64,000 nt of DNA from Arthrobacter sp. Bz4 (GTDB lineage: Bacteria > Actinomycetota > Actinomycetes > Actinomycetales > Micrococcaceae), in the NCBI RefSeq assembly GCF_003075455.1, contig NZ_QDAE01000007.1:108753-172752 (forward strand). The letters are read 5' to 3'. How positions within the stretch are numbered: position 1 is the first letter of the stretch; each line of letters starts with the position of its first letter. Of the stretch, positions 43,661 through 51,663 are shown one piece after another. The notes beneath the pieces are model-generated. The model ran no database searches and had not been told where the DNA came from. It saw only the letters and a list, made by a program, of their open reading frames with translations. Position numbers and translations under genes: made by a program.

Positions 43661-44205
43661 GCCGGCCCCTGCGCGTCGTCGTCGTCAATGGCAGCCCCAC
43701 CCAACGCTCAAAGACCATGGGCCTGGTCAAGCTCATTACCGAGTCACTGTCGCAGAAGCTTGCGATCGAGGTCCACCAGACCAACGTCTACCACCTGGGC
43801 CCCTCCTTCACCGGCGCCATCTCGCGGGCGGATCTGGACCCGGCGGTCGAGGCCGAGTACGCCGCCGTCGAGTCGGCTGACCTGCTCATCGCCGCGACCC
43901 CCGTCTACCGCGGCTCCTATGCGGGGATGTTCAAGCACTTCTTCGACCTGGTGGGGCAGTACTCGCTGACAAACACGCCGGTCATCCTCGTCGCCACCGG
44001 TGGCAGCGACCGGCATGCACTCGTCATCGAGCACGCCCTCCGGCCACTGTTCGGGTTCTTCCAGGCCGCGACCATTCCCGTGGGCTTCTACGCGAACTCC
44101 GGAGACTTCGACGGCGACCTGGTGCTCAACGCTGAGGTGTACAGCCGGATCGAGGTCGGGCTGGGCGATGTCATCGATAGCCTGCACCAAACCGTCAACC
44201 GGTGA
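43657..44205 (+). CDS. NAD(P)H-dependent FMN reductase (CE1759-like)
   Basis: The 182-aa flavodoxin-like protein has NGSPTQRSKT (phosphate-binding loop, about residues 11-20) and ATPVYRGSYAGMFKHFFDLV. It supplies FMNH2 to the luciferase-like monooxygenase encoded just upstream, with a 4-base ATGA overlap. The pairing matches the LLM-partnered FMN reductase group. Confidence 0.92.
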   Translation: MSRPLRVVVVNGSPTQRSKTMGLVKLITESLSQKLAIEVHQTNVYHLGPSFTGAISRADLDPAVEAEYAAVESADLLIAATPVYRGSYAGMFKHFFDLVGQYSLTNTPVILVATGGSDRHALVIEHALRPLFGFFQAATIPVGFYANSGDFDGDLVLNAEVYSRIEVGLGDVIDSLHQTVNR

Positions 44206-44362
44206 GCAAAGTAGACATTCGATAAGGAAATTTCCACCACCGGCGCCTACCTTGACCCACTCGGTCCAGATTGCTCACCGGATAGAGGGGTCGCTGACCG
44301 CCGTATCGGTATTCGGCTAGAGTTATACAGGTGAGGAATGGCCTACGGAACCCCGGTGTAGC

Positions 44363-45034
44363 GTGATTGACGACGCCGAGACGGACTCCCGGCGCCCCAC
44401 CACCGCCCCCGCCTTTGTCCTTGCACAACTGCGCCGTGCCATCATCGCTGGCGAACTGCTGCCCGGGCAGGCGCTCCGGCAGGACGCCCTCGCCGAACGC
44501 TTCGGGGTCAGCCGCGTCCCCCTCCGTGAAGCCTTCAAGGTGCTGGAAGGCGAAGGGCAGGTGGTGTACGCACCACACCGCGGCTACAAGGTGGCCACCC
44601 TTTCACTCACCGACCTTCTCGAGGTGTACCGCATCCGCGAGATCCTCGAGGCTGAAGCCGTTCGAGTCGCGATCAGACGGTCCGACGACGGCGTCGTCAC
44701 CCTGCTGAGAGCGGCAGCCCAGGAAGTGGAGACGGCGAGCGCGGCCGGAGACCTGCTGACCATGACCGAGGCGAACCGGCGGTTCCACTTCCTGATGGTG
44801 ACTTCAGCCCGGATGCCGCGCCTCGAAAAACTGATCCAGGTGTTGTGGGATGCCACAGAGACCTACCGGTTCGTGTACTACGGCGACGAGGCCAACCGCC
44901 ACCGGGTCGAGAATGAACACCAATGCATCATCGAAGCTTTCGCCGATCGCGATGCCGACCGGGTCATCACCCTGCTCAACGAACACCGCAGCCATGCTGT
45001 CGACGCCCTGAGGACTTTCCTAAACGGGAAGTGA
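44363..45034 (+). CDS. GntR-family regulator (FadR/FCD subgroup)
   Basis: The 223-aa protein has the GntR winged helix (LRRAIIAGELLPGQALRQDA, then LAERFGVSRVPLREAFKVLE) and a C-terminal all-helical FCD ligand domain with ANRRFHFLMVTS and NEHQCIIEAFADRDAD. FCD regulators sense organic acids and usually repress adjacent catabolic operons. The GTG start at 44363 has no strong ribosome site. A palindrome of the FCD-GntR type lies 47 bases after the stop, upstream of the operon it should control. Confidence 0.92.
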   Translation: MIDDAETDSRRPTTAPAFVLAQLRRAIIAGELLPGQALRQDALAERFGVSRVPLREAFKVLEGEGQVVYAPHRGYKVATLSLTDLLEVYRIREILEAEAVRVAIRRSDDGVVTLLRAAAQEVETASAAGDLLTMTEANRRFHFLMVTSARMPRLEKLIQVLWDATETYRFVYYGDEANRHRVENEHQCIIEAFADRDADRVITLLNEHRSHAVDALRTFLNGK

Positions 45035-45080
45035 CCCTCGTCACGAAATATTTGTGATCCCTGTTACATTCTGACCGATA

Positions 45081-45099
45081 ATTGGATACAGTATCCAAA
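45081..45099. promoter_or_regulatory. Candidate GntR operator
   Basis: TTGGATA-CAG-TATCCAA is a perfect 7-bp inverted repeat between the GntR gene and the catabolic operon. It has the length and shape of FadR-subfamily operators. TTACAT lies just upstream at 45064, so binding would block the operon promoter. Confidence 0.65.
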
Positions 45100-45192
45100 T
45101 GATCTGGTCACCGCCGCGCTCCTTGACGCTGCTCGCACCCTTGTTGCCCGGGGTACCGAAGTGCCAGCAGCCACGTTTCGGGAATCACTTCC
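45098..45192 (+). pseudogene. Possible 3' remnant of a gene
   Basis: These bases read as NDLVTAALLDAARTLVARGT, then EVPAATFRESLP and a TGA that overlaps the next ATG (ATGA), exactly like the coupled ends elsewhere in this operon. No start codon or coherent upstream coding exists in that frame; the operator sits there instead. It may be the tail of a gene whose front was lost. The evidence is limited to codon use and overlap style. Confidence 0.3.
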
Positions 45193-45930
45193 ATGAGTGA
45201 CTGGCTCGGTCTGGGTGGCCAACGGGTCTTGGTCGCGGGTGCTGGCGGTATTGGCAGCGCGTTGGCTGGAGCCTTTGCCGACGCGGGAGCCCGCGTGGTG
45301 GTTGCCGACGTAAATCCGGCCGGCCTCGCCGCCCTGGATCCTCGAGTGCACCCCCTCGAAATGGATCTCTCCACCACCGCCGGGTGCGACGACGCCGTCG
45401 CCCGCGCAGCCGCCGAACTCGGCGGACTCGACGTCCTGGTCCACGCGGTGGGCGTCAACAACCGGGTCCCACTGCTCGAAACCACCGACGATGACTGGGA
45501 TCGCATGATCTCCATCAACCTCACCAGCGCCTTCCGCCTCGGCCGGGCCGCCGGCAAGCTCATGGTCGCCGCCGGCTACGGGCGCCAGGTCTACTGTTCC
45601 TCGGTGTCGAGCCTGCTCGCCCACCCGGACCACGGCCCCTACGCCGCCAGCAAGGGCGGCCTGAACCAGCTCCTCCGCGTGATGGCCCGCGAATGGGCCG
45701 CCGACGGCGTCACAGTCAACGCCATCGCCCCCGGCTACGTGGAAACCGAACTCACCCGCGGTCATCTGGACAAACCGGGCGTCCGCGAACACTACACCTC
45801 GCTCGTCCCCGCCGGCCGACTGGGCACCACCGGCGATCTCACTGGCCCCGCCCTCTTCCTCGCCTCCCGCCAGGCCGCCTTTGTCACCGGCCATGTGCTC
45901 TACGTCGACGGCGGGCGGACCCTTGTCTGA
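45193..45930 (+). CDS. Short-chain dehydrogenase/reductase
   Basis: The 245-aa protein has AGAGGIGSALA near residues 15-25, HAVGVNN, and catalytic YAASKGG. The tail AFVTGHVLYVDGGRTLV is typical of sugar or hydroxy-acid dehydrogenases of the classical SDR group. It is the first complete gene after the GntR operator. Its stop is overlapped by the next gene's TTG start. Confidence 0.88.
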   Translation: MSDWLGLGGQRVLVAGAGGIGSALAGAFADAGARVVVADVNPAGLAALDPRVHPLEMDLSTTAGCDDAVARAAAELGGLDVLVHAVGVNNRVPLLETTDDDWDRMISINLTSAFRLGRAAGKLMVAAGYGRQVYCSSVSSLLAHPDHGPYAASKGGLNQLLRVMAREWAADGVTVNAIAPGYVETELTRGHLDKPGVREHYTSLVPAGRLGTTGDLTGPALFLASRQAAFVTGHVLYVDGGRTLV

Positions 45931-46618
45931 GCAAGAGTGGGCTGAGCAGGAGTCAGCCGAGCGCCAGCCGACCGAGAAGGCCGACGGCGGCCGCTTCCCG
46001 TTGCTCGCGCCGGGGGTGCTCGACGACGAGCAGCTCGCCCTTTACAACACGATCGCCGGTCCACCCCGTGCGGGCGGCCCCTTCCTGGTGGTCGACGACG
46101 ACGGCCACCTGGCCGGGCCGTTCAACGCACTGCTGTACGCCCCGCAGATCGGCCAGGCCGTGCAGGCGCTGGGCGCAGCGCTCCGGTTTGGTGGGAAACT
46201 GCCCGCCCGCACCCGTGAACTGGTGATCTGCGCCGTCGCCGCCGAACGCTGCTCAGCCTACGAATGGTATGCGCACAGCAGGGTAGCCCTCACCGTCGGC
46301 ATCACCGCGACGGAACTGGAAAACCTCCGTGAGGGTTTCGTCCCGGCTGAGCTACCCGACGACGAACTCTCGGCCCTGACGTTCACCGCCGCCCTCCTCA
46401 ACGGGCGGGCCGTCTCCGATGTCGACCATGCAGCCGCGCTCGAGCACCACGGCCACGAAGGCATCACCGAGCTGTCCATCCTGGTGGGCTACTACCGGGC
46501 CCTGTCCGGGCTGCTCGCCGCCGGCGACGTCGGCGCACCAGCGGCCAGGGCGCCAACCGCCCCCCATTCTCAACCTCCATCACACATCACCACCACCACT
46601 AAGGGAGAACGTCCATGA
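45923..46618 (+). CDS. Carboxymuconolactone decarboxylase-family protein
   Basis: The protein of about 232 aa has the CMD/AhpD-like helical core with LGAALRFGGKLPARTRELVI, CAVAAERCSAYEWYAHSRVA and ITELSILVGYYRALSGLLAA. Only one of the paired cysteines of AhpD (CxxC) is retained, in ERCSAYEW, so peroxidase activity is unlikely. The likely start is TTG at 45923, overlapping the SDR stop. The role in this pathway is unknown; a lactone-decarboxylase or lactonase step is conceivable. Confidence 0.78.
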   Translation: MSEQEWAEQESAERQPTEKADGGRFPLLAPGVLDDEQLALYNTIAGPPRAGGPFLVVDDDGHLAGPFNALLYAPQIGQAVQALGAALRFGGKLPARTRELVICAVAAERCSAYEWYAHSRVALTVGITATELENLREGFVPAELPDDELSALTFTAALLNGRAVSDVDHAAALEHHGHEGITELSILVGYYRALSGLLAAGDVGAPAARAPTAPHSQPPSHITTTTKGERP

Positions 46619-47634
46619 CCACCTCACCACTGCACCGTCGCAGGGTCCGGCTTGCCGCCGCTGCACTCACCGTCCCCGCACTGTTCCTGTCCGCCTGCGG
46701 CAGCCCCGATACCAGCGGCGGAGACAGCGGCGGCGGAGACGCCAGCGCCGCAGCCGACGGCGGCACCCTGTCTATCGCCACCGGCGGTACCGGCGGCGTG
46801 TATTACCCCCTCGGCGGCGGCTTCGCCACGATGATCCGCGACAACGTCGAGGGCTACGACGCCACGGTCCAGGAGACCAACGCCTCCGTGGACAACATGC
46901 TCCTGATCGAGAACGGTTCAGCCCAGCTGGCCTTCGCCGTCGGTGACGTTGTCTCCGACGCCGTCGAGGGCGTCAACGACTTCGAGGGCAATCCCATCGA
47001 AATCTGCTCACTGGGCAACACCTACAACAACTTCATGCAGGCCGTCACCGTTGATGGCACCGGCATTGAGGGTGTCGCTGACATGGAAGGCAAGGTCGTC
47101 TCGGTCGGCGCTCCCGGCTCGGCCACCGAGGTCGCCGCCCTGCGTATCCTTGAGGCCGCCGGCATCGACCCCGAGTCAGGGGTAGAACGCCGTCAGCTCG
47201 GCGCCGCTGAAACCGTCGCAGCCCTGCGTGACGGCACCATCGACGCTGGTTTCTGGTCCGGCGGCCTGCCCACCGGTGCGCTGATCGACCTCGCCAGCGA
47301 CGGGGACATGAACCTCCTCAACATCGGCGAGTACGCCGAACAGCTCTCCACCGAATACGGCGACTACTACGTCGAGGAAGACATCCCCGCCGACACCTAC
47401 GAGGGCCAGACCGAGGCAGTCTCAGCGATCGCCTCACCGAACATCCTCGTAGCCAGCCCGGAAATGGACGAGCAGCTGCAGCAGGACATCACCGCGGCGA
47501 TCTTCGACAACGTTGAAGCCCTCACCCAGGTGCACCCCGCCGCCGTCGAACTGGATGCCGCCACCGCAGGGGACATCGCCTACGTCGAAACCTGCCCCGG
47601 CGCCCAGGCGTACTTTGACGAAAACGCAGGCTAA
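46615..47634 (+). CDS. TAXI-family TRAP transporter substrate-binding lipoprotein
   Basis: The 339-aa lipoprotein has a lipobox at LSAC (Cys28), then SIATGGTGGVYYPLGGGFAT, the hallmark of TAXI binding proteins, and GAFWSGG-like IDAGFWSGGLPTGAL later. It captures an organic acid outside the membrane for the fused TRAP permease encoded downstream. Known TAXI ligands include glutamate and 2-oxoglutarate. The gene overlaps the preceding one by 4 bases. Confidence 0.93.
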   Translation: MTTSPLHRRRVRLAAAALTVPALFLSACGSPDTSGGDSGGGDASAAADGGTLSIATGGTGGVYYPLGGGFATMIRDNVEGYDATVQETNASVDNMLLIENGSAQLAFAVGDVVSDAVEGVNDFEGNPIEICSLGNTYNNFMQAVTVDGTGIEGVADMEGKVVSVGAPGSATEVAALRILEAAGIDPESGVERRQLGAAETVAALRDGTIDAGFWSGGLPTGALIDLASDGDMNLLNIGEYAEQLSTEYGDYYVEEDIPADTYEGQTEAVSAIASPNILVASPEMDEQLQQDITAAIFDNVEALTQVHPAAVELDAATAGDIAYVETCPGAQAYFDENAG

Positions 47635-47675
47635 CCACTGATGCGCAAGCCCGCCGTCGTCGTCGCCGTCCTGGT

Positions 47676-48161
47676 GTGCTTGGCACGCTGGGCGGTGGGG
47701 CGTTCGCGGTTGCTGCCCAGAGTGTCCCCGAACGGGACGCTCCCGGGCGCAGCATCGTGATCACCAACGACGACGGCGGGCTGGCCTCGGTTCCCCTTCC
47801 CGGGGATACTTTCGCGGTCAGCTACCGCAATTCGATTTACGGAACCATCGCCGAGGAACGTTACACGGTCCTCCCCGACGGCAGATTCCGGCTCCACCAG
47901 ATCGCCGCCGACCAGCTCGCGGTGCTCGAAGAGTATTACGGTGTCCCCGGCGCCCCCACCCCCGCGGACCCCAACGACCGGCGGAACTTTGTGGTCGAGC
48001 CCGACCCAGCACACCCCGCCGTGTTCACGGACCTTTCTATTGCCGCCACCGATCTCGGTGAACGCACCCTCCACCTGCCCGGAACAGCGCCCGTTTCGCT
48101 GTGGGACATGGTCGACGACGATCAGCCCTTCATCCTGCTAGACATCAAGGAGACCCCATGA
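47676..48161 (+). CDS. DUF1850 protein (TRAP-associated), probably frameshifted at the 5' end
   Basis: DUF1850 proteins accompany TAXI-TRAP systems, and this one matches with VSYRNSIYGTIAEERYTVLP and FTDLSIAATDLGERTLHLPG. The frame opens at GTG 47676 with no signal peptide. An ATG at 47641 in another frame encodes MRKPAVVVAVLVC, an obvious export signal. Adding one C near 47679 joins them to give VAVLVCLGTLGGGAFAVAAQ. I therefore think the true gene runs 47641-48161 with a one-base loss. Its stop overlaps the permease ATG. Confidence 0.8.
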   Translation: MLGTLGGGAFAVAAQSVPERDAPGRSIVITNDDGGLASVPLPGDTFAVSYRNSIYGTIAEERYTVLPDGRFRLHQIAADQLAVLEEYYGVPGAPTPADPNDRRNFVVEPDPAHPAVFTDLSIAATDLGERTLHLPGTAPVSLWDMVDDDQPFILLDIKETP

Positions 48162-50428
48162 CCGAGCGAATTGACGGCGACGGCGCCGTCAAGGCCGGCA
48201 AGCTGCACCGCCCCACCCCCGACGAGGCGATCGATCCGAGCCGCCGCGACGAAGCGCGAATACCCGACGACGCCGAGATCAACCCGATCGATCGCAGCGA
48301 CGAGATCGATGAAGACGCGCTGATCGCCGAGTTCGAGGCGGAGAAACCCGCCCGGCAGCTGGCGGGTCTTCCTGCCCTGGTGGTCAAGGTCGTTGCCGGC
48401 GGCATGTCGGTCTTCGCCCTGTACTGGGTGTTCAACCCGATGGCGACGCAGTTCTATCTGCCAGCGTTCCTGATGGTCGGGCTGTCCCTGACCTTCCTGG
48501 TGTACCGCGGGTGGGGCCGGTCGGATAAGGCCAAGGAAACCGGAAAATCCGATAATCCACACATCCTGGACTGGGTATTTGCTGCCATCGCCGTGGTGCC
48601 CTTCGCCTACATCATTTCCGACTGGGACTCCTTCTTCCGCCGCGCCATCAATCCCACCTACCTCGACCTGGCCATGGGCATCATCGCCATCCTCGTGGTC
48701 CTGGAAGCCGCCCGGCGGACCGTCGGTATCCTGGTGCCGCTGGTGGTCGTGGGATTCTTCGCCTACGCCTACTGGGGCCCGTACATTCCGGCGCCGTTCA
48801 ACACGTCGTCGTTCGACTGGATCCGGCTGGTGGGCCACAACGTGATGGGCACTCAGGGAATCTTCGGGGTGCCCACCGACGTCGCTGCCACGTACATCAT
48901 CCTGTTCACCATCTACGGTGCCGTGCTCGGCGCCTCGGGTGCCACCAAGTTCTTCATCGACCTCTCCTTCTCGGCGTTCGGCCAGTCGAAGTCCGGCCCC
49001 GGCCGGACCGTCACCCTGGCGGGCTTCCTGCTGGGTACCGTGTCAGGTTCCGGCGTGGCCACCACCGTCACCCTCGGTGGCATCTCCTGGCCGCTGCTGC
49101 GCAAGGCCGGTTACCCGAAGGAACACGGTGGTGGCATCCTGGCCGCCGCGGGTATCGGCGCGATCATGTCGCCTCCAACCCTCGGCGCTGCGGCGTTCAT
49201 CATCGCCGCCCTGCTGGGCGTGTCCTACCTTGAGGTCCTGATCTGGGCCACCATCCCCACCCTGCTCTACTACTTCGGCATCATCCTCGCCATTGAGATG
49301 GACGCCCGCCGGTTCAAGACCAAGGCAGTGGAGATGGACATCAAGCCCGTCGGTAAACTGCTGCTGCGCTTCGGCTACCACTTCAGCTCCCTGATCGCCA
49401 TCGTCGCCTTCATGGCCATGGGCATGACCCCGTTCCGGGCCGTGGTCTTCGCCACGGTGCTCGCTTTTGTGCTGAGCTTCTTCGACCGCGAGTCCTGGAT
49501 GACCCCCCGGCGGATCTGGGATGCCCTGGCCACCGGAGCCACCGGCGCCCTCTCCGTCATCCCCGTGATGGCGGCGGCGGGCCTGATCGTGGGCATCATG
49601 ACCCTGACCGGTCTGGGCCTGAAGCTCGCCAGCATCATCGTCGACTTCGCTGGCGGCAGCCTCCTGCTCACCGCGATCTTCTCGGCTACCGCGGTCATCC
49701 TGCTGGGCCTGGCGGTGCCGGTCACGGCGAGCTTCATCATCTCCTGGGTGATCATCGGCCCCGCCCTGCAGGACGTGGGCGTGCCGGGCTTCGCCGCAGC
49801 GATGTTCATCTTCTACTACTCGGTCCTCAGCGAAGTATCGCCCCCGACGGCGCTCTCGCCGTTCGCCGCGTCGGCCATCACCGGCGGCAAACCGATCAAG
49901 ACCATGTGGCTCACCTGGCGGTACACCCTGTCCGCCTTCCTGGTGCCGTTCATCTTCGTCCTCTCCGGCTCGGGTGTTGGGCTGCTGCTCCAGGGCGGCG
50001 TCGCTACCGTGGCACTGGCCTTCTCCGTGTCGATCCTCGCGGTCGCAGCGCTGGCCGTCTCCACCGGTGGCTGGCTCATCGGCCCGGCCCGCTGGCCGGA
50101 ACGGGTCATCCTGGCCATCGGGTCCCTCCCGCTGCTCACCCTCGATCCGCTGAACATTGGGATCGGCATCGCGATCATCGCCGTCGGTGTGGTGGTGCAC
50201 CTGATCGGCCGGAAACGGCACCCGTATGATCCGGACGCCGAGCCGGCGGAAGCAGACTCAGCCGATTCGGTTGATTCGGTTGATTCGGTTGATTCGGCAA
50301 CGAGGACGACGGCGTCGGCCACCTCCTCGGGGGCCGGTGCACACCGTGCGTCGTCCACCGCGGCAGGCACCTCGTCGCCGAAGAGTGTTGCGTCGTCGAA
50401 ACCCACCACGGGTCCCGCCGCTTCATGA
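48158..50428 (+). CDS. TRAP transporter fused permease (DctQM-type)
   Basis: The 756-aa membrane protein (ATG 48158 after AAGGAG) has an acidic cytoplasmic start, then the small (DctQ-like) and large (DctM-like) parts fused. The large part has SGATKFFIDLSFSAFGQSKS, GPGRTVTLAGFLLGTVSGSG and GIGAIMSPPTLGAAAFIIAA. It drives Na+- or H+-coupled import with the TAXI protein at 46615. The last 70 residues are a low-complexity tail with DSVDSVDSVDS, encoded by a 9-bp repeat. Confidence 0.94.
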   Translation: MTERIDGDGAVKAGKLHRPTPDEAIDPSRRDEARIPDDAEINPIDRSDEIDEDALIAEFEAEKPARQLAGLPALVVKVVAGGMSVFALYWVFNPMATQFYLPAFLMVGLSLTFLVYRGWGRSDKAKETGKSDNPHILDWVFAAIAVVPFAYIISDWDSFFRRAINPTYLDLAMGIIAILVVLEAARRTVGILVPLVVVGFFAYAYWGPYIPAPFNTSSFDWIRLVGHNVMGTQGIFGVPTDVAATYIILFTIYGAVLGASGATKFFIDLSFSAFGQSKSGPGRTVTLAGFLLGTVSGSGVATTVTLGGISWPLLRKAGYPKEHGGGILAAAGIGAIMSPPTLGAAAFIIAALLGVSYLEVLIWATIPTLLYYFGIILAIEMDARRFKTKAVEMDIKPVGKLLLRFGYHFSSLIAIVAFMAMGMTPFRAVVFATVLAFVLSFFDRESWMTPRRIWDALATGATGALSVIPVMAAAGLIVGIMTLTGLGLKLASIIVDFAGGSLLLTAIFSATAVILLGLAVPVTASFIISWVIIGPALQDVGVPGFAAAMFIFYYSVLSEVSPPTALSPFAASAITGGKPIKTMWLTWRYTLSAFLVPFIFVLSGSGVGLLLQGGVATVALAFSVSILAVAALAVSTGGWLIGPARWPERVILAIGSLPLLTLDPLNIGIGIAIIAVGVVVHLIGRKRHPYDPDAEPAEADSADSVDSVDSVDSATRTTASATSSGAGAHRASSTAAGTSSPKSVASSKPTTGPAAS
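50264..50299 (+). repeat. 9-bp tandem repeat in the TRAP permease tail
   Basis: Three exact copies of GATTCGGTT plus a fourth partial copy (GATTCGGCA) encode Asp-Ser-Val repeats in the C-terminal cytoplasmic tail. Because 9 is a multiple of 3, slippage would change the tail length without a frameshift. Confidence 0.9.
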
Positions 50429-51663
50429 CCAAAGCACCGTCGACGCACGCAGCGGTCACCATGCTGCAGGCCGTCTCCGTCACCACCACAGGGGTGCTTC
50501 CTGCCTTCCTGCTGGGTGCGTTGGCGGTGCAGATCCGTGGGGACCTGGACATTGGTCCAGCGGAAATGGGGATGGCTGCGGCCACTCTCTTCACCGTGTC
50601 CGGCGTACTGGCCCGCCCGTTGGGCGGGCTGGTGCAGCGCATCGGTGCCGCGAAAGGCATGGTCGCCTCGGCGACGCTCGCCGCCGTCGCCCTCGCCGGG
50701 GCCGGTCTGGCGCCGACATTCGCGCTACTGATCGTGGCCCTGTTTGTCGGTGGGCTGGCCAACGCGATGGCCCAACCGTCGGCAAACCTGGGCATTTCCC
50801 GGGCGGTCAATCCGAACCGGCTGGGCCTGGCGTTCGGCGTCAAGCAGTCCTCCATCCCGGCTGCCTCTATGATCGCCGGGATCGCCGTCCCGGTGATTGC
50901 CCTCGCCGTCGGCTGGCGGTATGCCTTTCTGCTCGGCTCGCTGATGGCCATCGCGATTGCCGTGTGGGCGTTCTTCAGCGCACCCGGCACCCGCCCGACC
51001 CAGCCCGGAGAAACCCCCAAGGCGGACCGCGGCACCCCCAGGGGCGGGTTGGTGATGCTGAGCGTGGGCGCCGGGCTCGCCGCCGCAGCGGCCACCTCGC
51101 TGGGCGTGTTCCTGGTGGACTCGGCGGTGCAATCCGGGATGGCGCCCGGAACCGCCGGGCTGCTGTTCGCCGGCGCGGCGCTGCTGGGCCTGGTGATCCG
51201 CATCCTGCTGGGCCTCGCCATGGACAGGTACCCGCACCGCAGCCCGCTCGTGCTGATCACCAATCTCCTAGCAACCGGGGTGATTGGGTATTTGCTGCTC
51301 GCCCTGGGCACCAGTTCGCTGCTTTTCGTGCTCGGCGCACTGTTGGCCTACGGCGCCGGCTGGACCTGGCCAGGCCTGGTGCACTTCGCTGTGGTCCGGG
51401 ACAACCGCGCCAACGCGGCCACCGCCACCGGCGTCATCCAGACCGGGCTTTCCCTGGGTGCCGCGGCCGGGCCGCTGCTGTTCGGGCTACTGACCGCCGC
51501 CACCTCGTATGACACCGCCTGGCTGGCCGCCGCCGTCGTCGCCGCCCTGGCAGCCGTGACCTTCACGGTGGCTCGCCGCATGATCCGCCGGTCGCGGGCA
51601 CTCACCGCCGCCGCGCTGCCCGCCACAGACCACACCTTGACCCCAATGGAGGAGAAGAGATGA
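50425..51663 (+). CDS. MFS transporter
   Basis: The 412-aa protein has 12 hydrophobic helices with MFS loop elements RPLGGLVQRIGAAKG (helix 2-3 loop) and GLAMDRYPHRSPLVLITNLL. It resembles CynX/NimT-type carriers of organic anions. It overlaps both neighbours by 4 bases, so it is translated with the operon. It could be a second uptake route or an exporter of an intermediate. Confidence 0.88.
   Translation: MTKAPSTHAAVTMLQAVSVTTTGVLPAFLLGALAVQIRGDLDIGPAEMGMAAATLFTVSGVLARPLGGLVQRIGAAKGMVASATLAAVALAGAGLAPTFALLIVALFVGGLANAMAQPSANLGISRAVNPNRLGLAFGVKQSSIPAASMIAGIAVPVIALAVGWRYAFLLGSLMAIAIAVWAFFSAPGTRPTQPGETPKADRGTPRGGLVMLSVGAGLAAAAATSLGVFLVDSAVQSGMAPGTAGLLFAGAALLGLVIRILLGLAMDRYPHRSPLVLITNLLATGVIGYLLLALGTSSLLFVLGALLAYGAGWTWPGLVHFAVVRDNRANAATATGVIQTGLSLGAAAGPLLFGLLTAATSYDTAWLAAAVVAALAAVTFTVARRMIRRSRALTAAALPATDHTLTPMEEKR

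Noticed and set aside
49043..50221. 392-aa open frame opposite the TRAP permease
   Set aside because: Highly charged antisense translation of a membrane protein gene; no coding support.
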